64,000 bases of DNA, from assembly GCA_022836615.1 (NCBI GenBank), contig MU405280.1, forward strand, positions 1 to 64,000. The letters are read 5' to 3'. Made by a program: the position numbers and the translations under genes. Under the pieces are notes generated by a model. It ran no database searches and was not told where the DNA came from. It saw only the letters and a list, made by a program, of their open reading frames with translations. Every line of letters begins with the position of its first letter. The first letter of the stretch is position 1. The stretch comes from Annulohypoxylon bovei var. microspora (Eukaryota > Ascomycota > Sordariomycetes > Xylariales > Hypoxylaceae). Shown here piece after piece: positions 56,777 to 64,000 of this stretch.

Positions 56777-58894
56777 CTAAGAGCTCCACTGCTGCGTAGT
56801 CCATATCATCTCGGGCCCAGCCACAGCCTTAGTCTCGATATCCCGAGCCTTAAGGTCCTTCGCCGTCGTCAGCACGGCCCACACATGGCCGGACAAGCCC
56901 GACGGGACCGCCGTCGTGCCGTCCGCAGCGACAGGCGTGTACTGCAGGCCGCCCCAGGCGCCGATCCACGCGACCCAGTGGTCGCCGGTGCTCGCGCTCG
57001 GGACCTCGACTTTAATGCTAAGCAGGCGACCGCTAGTTGGCTCGACGGTCCTGTTCGCGACGGAGAGCGAGGGGAACACCTTGCCGAAGGAGGGGGCGCC
57101 GGCGCCGCAGTTGCTGGCGTACTTGTTCGCGATGTACGAGTAGGCCAGCTGGTACGGCATGAGGGCCTCGCGCGGGGCGGCCGCCGCGTAGTGGCTCTGC
57201 ATCATGTTGAGGACGGCGGCCATGCGCGCCTGCGCGCCGAGCTCCGTGGCCAGCGCCGGGATCAGCCAGCTGTCGTTCTGCGCCGCCAGCGCCATCGTGT
57301 CCACCTTCGCGCCGATCGAGAGCGTCAGGATCGTCTGGACGTCCTGCAGCCAGGCGTCGACGCCGCCGGAGGTCACGTTGTACTGGCAGAGCCCGACCGT
57401 GGGCTTCGAGTAGTGCTGTAGGGAGTCCGAGTACGTCTTCCGGTGGATTAGCGCTTGCGCGGTGAGCGAGCCGAGGGTTTGCGTTATGGAGGTCGGGTAT
57501 GCGCCTGCCCATTGGCCTTCGGAGAGCAGCACGTAGCCCTCAAAGAGGAAGGCGACGAGGGCGTTGCTGATGTATTGGAGGGCTTGTAGGAATTCGACAG
57601 CCTCGTCGCTGATGGACGGCGCCCATTGGTAGTCCGCGGGTTGGTCACCGCCGGCCATGCCCCCGATATACGGCGAGTAGTTGCTTCCGGGGGGCGGTAC
57701 GTTGCCGACTAGCGAAGGGTCCAGGCCGGTGGCGTTAAGTACATTGCCGCCTACGTCGGGGATGATCGTGCCGTTCACTTTCAGGGTTCCGACAAGTGGC
57801 GTATTCGGCGGGATAGTGCTCGGTGGCGCCTTTGCTGCCAGTGCAGCGAAGGCCCCGAAGGTCTTGTCGCCGGTAGCTGCAGCGTTGATTGACCCAACCA
57901 TGCCGGCCTGGCAGTGAGTCTTTGCGGTCTGCGCACAGTAGAACCATATCGGGTTGCTATCCTTGACCATGACCTCGAAGGTCACTCCCGACGGGGTCTG
58001 CTGCGTGGGGAAGAACGGAGCTGCGAATCCGCCATCGAGGGGTTGACAAGGCTTGTCGAAGGAGGATTGTACGATAGAGTGGTTCTACCGCGAGTTAGTC
58101 AAATGAATGTAAAATTTAGTGTTACGATTAGGTACGACTTACTTGTGGGTTATACTCATATTCGAGCACCGTCCCGACTAACTCGGTTACGTTGTTGGGG
58201 TTGAATACCAAGTTTCCGTTGAAGCCAACGTCAATATGCAGTTTTCGGAGACCACCAACGGGTAGAGTTCCCGCTGGAGGGGTGCTTGGGGTGGCAGCTT
58301 TTTGAGCGTTGGCCTTGTAGGCGTCAAATGTGTTGCCTGAAGCCGGTCTGATAGACTGTTAGCGAGAGCTCAATAGAGTCTATTCATATAGGTATGACTG
58401 ACGCATTAATAGAGTGCACCATTCCACTCTGACAGTGGTTTCCATTTGTCTGAGGGCTAGAAAATTAGTTAGTAATCGTATTTAAGTAATGTGATGACTA
58501 GGGAGAGCTAACCAGTAGAACCACAACGGCTTTGTGTCATTGACGGTAATGGTGAAGGTCGTCGGGGCCTCTACGTCAGGGGAGGTGTTAGGAGTGAATC
58601 CCGAGAAGATGCCGTTATCTTGTAATTGGCATGGTGTAGCAAAGGCAGATTGCGCGACAGCGTGGTTCTAAAGTCTTACGTTAGCTCAATAGGTAGGTTT
58701 ACCAACTGATATTTTCTTACCTTTGCGAAGAATCGGTAAGTGACTGTGTCACCGGTTTGTGCTGTCAACGTCTCTGGGTCGAATTTCAATTGGCCCCCTT
58801 TGCCAACTGTGACATCGTAATGGGTAGCAGTGGCAAGAGTAGCGAAGGCTGCCAGCCCAAATGCTAAATTAGAAGGCTCAAACCACGACAACAT
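56777..58894 (-). CDS. Secreted double-cupredoxin plus ferritin-like protein
   Basis: Exons 58721-58894, 58513-58667, 58403-58456, 58143-58347 and 56777-58084 give 631 residues. A signal peptide ends near residue 24 (FGLAAFATLATATHY). Two plastocyanin-like domains follow. Each keeps a full type 1 copper ligand set: His60, Cys110, His117, Met122, and His198, Cys246, His253, Met258 (NHxxxQS, WFYC, HC..GM). The C-terminal half (about 300-560) is helical (EFLQALQYISNALVAFLFEGYVLL, LGAQARMAAVLNMMQSHY) and resembles the ferritin-like domain of Rds1/desiccation-related proteins. Sequons such as NGT and NVT fit secretion. No GPI signal is evident at the C-terminus. A copper or redox function at the cell surface is inferred. 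Exon 3 is only 54 nt. Confidence 0.82.
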
Positions 58895-59923
58895 CTTATT
58901 AGTAGGATAGAAGATAATATAATAGGAGAAAGATACTGGATTAACACTTTGAAGAAGGGATCAACAAGAGCGTGAGCGGGCTGTCTTATAAAATCCCGAC
59001 ACAATACTAAAATGAAGTCGATGCATATTATACCACTCTGAGCCCAGTGATTATACTATATTCGTCGACATATCGAGAGATCCAAATTGAATATCGGCTC
59101 GTAAATGGTGTAAGTCGATTGGACACAGTTATCGCATTCTATTTCTGGATAGCTCAATCTTCTAAAATGAGATCAGCCCTACATGGACTTGGGTCATTCC
59201 AAGTCCTGCCCGACGGTTGAGTGCCAGCACATGGCCGGGGCCTATCCGTCGGAAAACATTGGACCGTTGAACTGCCACTCGGAACCGGCACGGGATATCC
59301 AGAGGATACCCTATATTTCGCAGTTGTATTCTTGAAGCGCGGGGAGCGAGGCGTATGCTGCCGGCTACGCTGCTTCCGGATAGCTGCGCCACTCTTTTGA
59401 CCGAGTCATTCAGCACGGAACTAACAGTTTCCATGGTGGCGCCAGCAAGGTCTGACCAACGATATCAAGTGAGGGATGATGTTGGCATAGCTAGCGAATC
59501 CCGATCTGAGGTGACCATGTTAATGTTGTGATGAATCTGCGCGAGAGGTTGATGGCGGGGGTTGCTTCAGGGCACACGGAATTCTGGATGGTCACGGCGC
59601 AGCAGCGCAATAAGCGCTTAACTCGTTCAGGGTATTCGCCCAGGTACCCCAAGCCGCCTGGATGTAACCTATCCGGTTAGAAAATAGATCTGTGCATGGC
59701 ATCGTAGCGAAGCCACCAATAGTAACCCCTGTTCGCTTCTATAAGCGTTGGGTTCCGTGTAAGTCGCGGAGAGCCCTATCGGATAGTGACCCTTTATTAC
59801 ATCGACGATATCATGAGATAGGATGCTTTATTATGACTTACATGATAAAATGATTGTCGTGTCCGCAGAGCGCAAAACTGTTCCTTAATTTTTCCATATA
59901 CCTGTAAACCAGGACTCGATATC
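58895..59923. other. Divergent intergenic region
   Basis: Promoter region shared by the divergent cupredoxin and SUR7-like genes. A 90-codon minus-strand frame (59162-59434) has no recognisable character. Nothing else is seen apart from the TATA element listed separately. Confidence 0.45.
58986..58994 (-). promoter_or_regulatory. TATA box of the cupredoxin-ferritin gene
   Basis: On the minus strand ATTTTATAA lies about 92 bp upstream of the ATG at 58894, in otherwise balanced sequence (CGGGATTTTATAAGACAGCC), which makes it stand out. Confidence 0.5.
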
Positions 59924-61094
59924 ATGTCGAAACTAACACCCTCTAAGGCTTATGGAGCCATTGCATTTTTCTTTTCGATTATATCTCTTCTTCTCATTCT
60001 CATAGTCGTCCTTTCTGGAGTAGGTGGACATGTATTGGCCGAGTATTTGACGGTAGGGTCATCATTCGCGAGACTTAAGCCCAAGCCCAAGCCCAAGCTA
60101 ATTTGTCTAGATCAGTACCGAGGACCTCAACGTTCCATCAAAATTAAGTGCTTCGGCGCTCTTGAAAGATTTATCGACAATAGGGGGCCAAGACTGGATT
60201 GGCTCAGATGCAAACACCAAATCGTTAGGACTTGCACCCAGCTATAGTCTTAACCTTCTGACAGCTTGCTCCGAGGATGATGGCTCGACCACATGCGAGA
60301 CACCCAAGATCGGATTTAAATTTGATCCCAGTTCGGATCTTCATCTAGACGGCGTTTCGATTCAAGGGACATTTGACTCGGCGTATTCCAATGAACTTCA
60401 GGCATACGGGAAAGCTTCGACGTTCCTTGGCGCTGGATACATTGTCGGGGCTCTCTTTACGGCCCTGACATGGATCTCTATCATCGCATCATGTTTCTTC
60501 CCAAGAGCAATCATTTTCGGCCTATTAACCTCAGGCCTGGCGTTCATCTTCCTTCTCGCATCATCCATTGTTTCCGCCATGACCTCCACTAAGTTAAAAG
60601 CCGCGTTTAATGACGCCCTAGGAGGCTCAGGGGTCCATACTCAGACCAGTCCCAGGATGATAGGTCTCGGATTTGGAGCCGCCTTCGCAATCGCGATCGC
60701 ATTTGTTCTGATGTACCTACAGTTACGATATTCGCGTAACCAACGAGGCCAAGGCGATTTCGAAAGCAAAAACGGGCCTCCGGATGGCCTGGGACCGCAG
60801 CCTGGCCTCCTAAGGCGAGTAACTACATGGAATCGCCACAAGTATATGGAAGTCGAGAAGCAAAAGCCCATTCTCCATCGTGGTTCTTCTCCCGAGGATG
60901 ATAGACGAGGTCTCATCGCGACCGTGGAGGGTGACTTCTCACATGAGTATCCCAGTGATTTCGCTATGGATCCTATGCAGAAGAAGCATGATAGCCATAG
61001 TAGAGACCCGAGCGCCGGTTACAATCCTCATGTCAGTACTGAGTACAGATCGCAAGTGGATACAGCCTATGATCCGCACAAGCCTTTTTTCTAA
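59924..61094 (+). CDS. SUR7/PalI family membrane protein
   Basis: Exons 59924-60052 and 60111-61094 give 370 residues. Membrane span 1 is at about 12-33 (IAFFFSIISLLLILIVVLSG). It is followed by an external loop of about 100 residues with the claudin-like pattern of the family (GLAPSYSLNLLTAC...C). Three more spans follow: FLGAGYIVGALFTALTWISI, IIFGLLTSGLAFIFLLASSI and LGFGAAFAIAIAFVLMYLQL. The C-terminal cytosolic tail is basic then Ser/His/Asp-rich. SUR7 proteins mark eisosome/MCC plasma-membrane domains; PalI relatives act in ambient pH signalling. The loop string LKDLSTIGGQDWIGSDAN is characteristic of the Sur7-type Pezizomycotina group. The 58-nt intron carries a fourfold AAGCCC repeat. 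Confidence 0.85.
60077..60098. repeat. Hexanucleotide repeat AAGCCC in the SUR7-like intron
   Basis: Three full copies and a partial fourth copy occupy over a third of the 58-nt intron, just upstream of its branch site GCTAATT and acceptor. Confidence 0.8.
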
Positions 61095-61919
61095 AGATGT
61101 CACTGATTGAGGGGATGGTTGATAGCGCAATGGGACAAGCTGGAGTATTGGTTATTTTCGGTTCGATATGATAGGGTCAATATTGATGGTTATATGAATG
61201 GTGTAGAATGAAAGCATCTAGCGACTGTTTAGCATTTTGACGGTTATTTATGTGTACTTCAAATACTGGGCTGCGATTCAGGTAGCATACAACGAGTATT
61301 ATGGTGATGTATGAGTAACTGAGATAAGGTGAAACGTGTGACAGTAGCTGTAAAATGTATGGACTGGGGTAAGAGGGGTAGTTGGCGGGATAGATTAGCT
61401 GTAGATGCGCTATCTAGTAGGTACCTAGGTACCTAAAACATCATAATCCGGGGCTCCGGTGGGGATCAGGATGTACTATTTCAGTGGCGTAAGATGCCGT
61501 GGCTCAACTAAATCTACAACACAGAAATGGCTCGTTTGATAGAACACCCTTCTTTGCTAGGTACCTATGTATTAAGAATAGAAAACTAATAAGCTACTGA
61601 TACGGTAGCTGTCAATTAAAAAACATGCGCATAAGATTTTTATAGGTAGTGGTAGAATAACACCTTCTTATGCCACGTAGAGCCAGTCTATGGCTTACAA
61701 TATTCTACAATCACGAACAAGTCACGATCCTCAAAATTGGGCAAAGAGGTGCTGTATTATTCCACCCGGACCATCCTGCGCGTATGGTTGGTTGGTCCGA
61801 GTGAAACTGTCTGTGGCTACCTAAAGCAAGCGTGGGTGATGTCAAGGTCAAACTCCAGCTTCATCTCGTCTATCCCGTGCGCGTGAAGACACGGAGAGAG
61901 GCCGCCTCTAGTCGGGCGC
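61095..61919. other. Convergent intergenic, nothing seen
   Basis: About 0.8 kb between convergent genes. AGTAGGTACCTAGGTACCTA at 61419-61438 is a near-palindromic example of the recurrent gap tract. No gene is seen. Confidence 0.5.
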
Positions 61920-63084
61920 CTAGTGCTCCTTGCTGAGCTCGAGATGAAGAAGAATTAGCGTCATGAATCCGAAGACGATGAAGACAAAGCAGAGGAACAT
62001 GAGGACGAGAATGATCTCGACGCGCGTGAAGCGGTCCCAGAATCCTCGCTCCGACATCGATCCTTGTGCGTGACCTCGCACGGTCGCGGGGATGAGCGGC
62101 TGGCGCTCCAGGTCCGGCGACGAGTTCGACGCGTTGCGCGTGCTGCTGCCTGACTGCTGCGGCGTTAGTGCTCGTCTATGGTTAATAGGTAGGTAGGGTT
62201 TGACTTACGTCGGCTTCCATGATCGAGATGCTCGGAGGCGGTCCGCGAGGGGGTCCGCAGCTGACCTGGCCCGGGCGACGAACGATGATAGTCTCGGGTG
62301 AGTCGTCGCTGATCTGGGACGAGGGAGACATCACGGATGTCACGGAGCTGCTGAGCAGAGTTGTATTGCGGCGGCCGCGGGGAGGGATCGTTCCATATCC
62401 ACGCGAAGGGCCAGGCGTGTTGTCGGGGAAGGGGACGGTCATGGGCACGCCATCGGTGGGACTCGTGATCTGCATAACATGGCTGACGTCGGAAAGAATG
62501 CTCGAACGATCACGGCTGCCAAAGTCCGAGTCATCGTCTATGATGAAGACCTGATGGTCATCGGCCTGGGCGGGCGCAACAGCAGGAGTCACGACGGGAG
62601 CCGCAGCGGCAGCTGAATGCAAGACGCCAGGGCGGCGCGAGGCGCGGTTCATGTGCTGGCGCATGTAGTAGCCAGGGGACATGAGGCGGTGGAAGGCCGG
62701 GGACACCACGCGTCGAGTACTTACAGGAACACCTAGCAGCTCTTGTGCAGTGGTGATGGTGTCTCGAGGGCTTGTTCTAGGGGGACGACCAGGAATAAAG
62801 GTCTGCCCATAATTGGCATCAGAGGGACTAGTGTTGGGATGAGCAGTGCCAATGTAACGAGCCGAGGCTAGGATGTCAATAGGGTCAGAGTGTACAATGC
62901 CGCGAGCCGGGGTAACCGTGGACTCGACGTTGGAAGGGCCTCGAGCCGAAATGGCGTTGAGCTGGGTGGTTAGAAGACTAGAGCTCTGGGTGGTGGCCGC
63001 CTCATGTACAACTGAGCCCGTCTCCGTGGTGTCTGAGCCCACTGGAGAGGAGCCCATCTTGTCACTGTGAATAGTGTTCATCAT
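61920..63084 (-). CDS. Unrecognised protein with one C-terminal membrane anchor
   Basis: Exons 62209-63084 and 61920-62156 give 370 residues. I do not recognise the family. Residues 1-290 are low in hydrophobic content and rich in Ser, Thr, Pro and Arg (predicted disordered), with an acidic patch FIIDDDSDF and several SP/TP sites. The second exon encodes RNASNSSPDLERQPLIPAT, then SERGFWDRFTRVE, then a single hydrophobic segment of about 22 residues (IILVLMFLCFVFIVFGFMTL) and a short polar end (LELSKEH). This looks like a tail-anchored or type II cytosol-facing protein. The acceptor is a CAGCAG tandem, so forms with or without one Gln are possible. The upstream leader is C/T-rich on the coding strand (63093-63260). 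Confidence 0.75.
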
Positions 63085-64000
63085 TGAACTAAGTGTTCAT
63101 GAAGTGTTGCAAAGAAAAGGAAGAAAACAAGTGTGTGCCAAAGGCAAGCTTGTCTTCAAGGAAGCAAGGTCGGAGTTGAAGAGTGGGTGGAGAGGGTGGT
63201 TGAGAGGTAGAAGGAGAGGTGAAGTAAAAAGGTGAAGGGAAGAAGGAAAGAAAAAAAAAAGAATAAGTTATGAGCTTGGTAAACATTATCATTAGGGCAG
63301 CAAACTGGGGTTTATTCTTACTGTATCGAGAGGGCTATAGTCGCCGACTATGTCTGTGATCTAAACGATAACGACTTACTCTACTTACGTACCTGCGCGC
63401 GTCGTATAAGGATACTTGTCTACCTCGCGGTCAACCGAATCAAAAGTCATAAAATTTCACCAAATTGACATCCGTATGCTACTACAGTGGTTATGTCAAG
63501 CTCTAAGTGGATTTAATCAAAGGTAGATTATCTACTTGACCCCTTATGTTTCCTTATACCTGGGTCCTGGGCATCTCTTTGCTACTACGAAGACAGTAAT
63601 TCATGCTTTAAGTGATTTCTGCCCCCGTATACTAAGACTTAGACTATATCCACATCTAGCAATGTAGAGTAAAGCAGGTTCTTTTTCACTGATTATTTCT
63701 TAGATGGTAGATGGCAGTTCAAAAATATCCTATGGACAGTTATTACCCCTATCTTATTCTAAAATCTACAATGGTTGATCTTTGTTCATTTTTGATGTGA
63801 ACTCATTTTAAGGGGACCAATTCATCTAAACATGTAATATTTAATCTACCTAGGTAAGTAGATATAGGGTGGTATGTCCACTTGATGATATGTATTTCCA
63901 GTTTAAGAGTCCGGACCCACAACCGGAGCGGCCCCGGGTGAAGTGGGTCACTCGGTGGAGTCGGTAGTCGTGGGTCGGAGCCCGTAAAGCCAATTCAGTA
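63085..64000. other. Right edge, no gene assigned
   Basis: After the leader of the preceding gene the sequence is AT-leaning, with a CTACCTAGGTAAGTAG tract at 63846-63861. The last 100 bases are noticeably GC-rich, which may mark the edge of a gene beyond the window; no frame or RNA could be assigned. Confidence 0.4.

Noticed and set aside
59162..59434. Minus-strand frame of 90 codons
   Set aside because: It lies in the shared promoter region of divergent genes and has no domain, signal or splice context.
63900..64000. GC-rich end of the window as a possible RNA gene
   Set aside because: No cloverleaf, box A/B pair or 5S-like pattern could be folded by eye; truncated by the window edge.

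Overview
The window is nuclear DNA of a filamentous ascomycete, most likely a Sordariomycete. The genes carry short spliceosomal introns (GTRNGT donors, CTAAC-like branch sites, YAG acceptors). The gene set includes a PRC2 EED subunit, a class VI chitin synthase, a eukaryotic nitrate reductase, a complex I accessory subunit, Upf2, Hrq1, SUR7/PalI and small secreted proteins. Genes stand singly on both strands with long AT-leaning gaps. Those gaps repeatedly carry short TAGGTAGGTA / ACCTACCTA tracts.

Left end (1-6000): tandem-repeat DNA without an assignable gene, then an almost pure A/T imperfect palindrome of about 600 bp (1979-2593), then a tRNA-Ala(AGC) gene with an unusually long 54-nt intron. 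At 6222-6510 lies a six-cysteine secreted protein of 78 residues, tail to tail with a nine-exon EED (Polycomb PRC2) gene. About 5.7 kb of gene-free DNA follows.

Middle (14.6-42 kb): a PAS-domain protein, a Yip4/YIPF6-type Golgi membrane protein, Rrn11 (RNA polymerase I initiation), the NDUFA5-type complex I subunit, a FAD/ALO-type oxidase, a Gvp36-like BAR protein, class VI chitin synthase and Upf2. A 214-bp MITE-like foldback element with 32-bp terminal inverted repeats and a 5-bp flanking duplication lies at 35658-35871.

Right part (44-64 kb): nitrate reductase with GATA sites upstream; a Yrb2/RanBP3-like Ran-binding protein whose reading frame stays open for 226 codons beyond its UAG stop; the Hrq1 helicase; and a convergent pair of secreted-protein genes. 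One of the pair is a divergent T1/N1-type RNase-like protein missing at least one catalytic residue. The other joins two intact cupredoxin domains to a ferritin-like domain. A SUR7/PalI membrane protein and an unrecognised protein with one C-terminal membrane anchor close the window.

The genes do not form a biosynthetic cluster: most are housekeeping genes. The possibly novel material is the three secreted proteins, the Yrb2 extension, the MITE and the A/T palindrome. Exon boundaries were derived by hand from splice motifs and frame continuity. Family assignments rest on recognised motifs, not on database searches.
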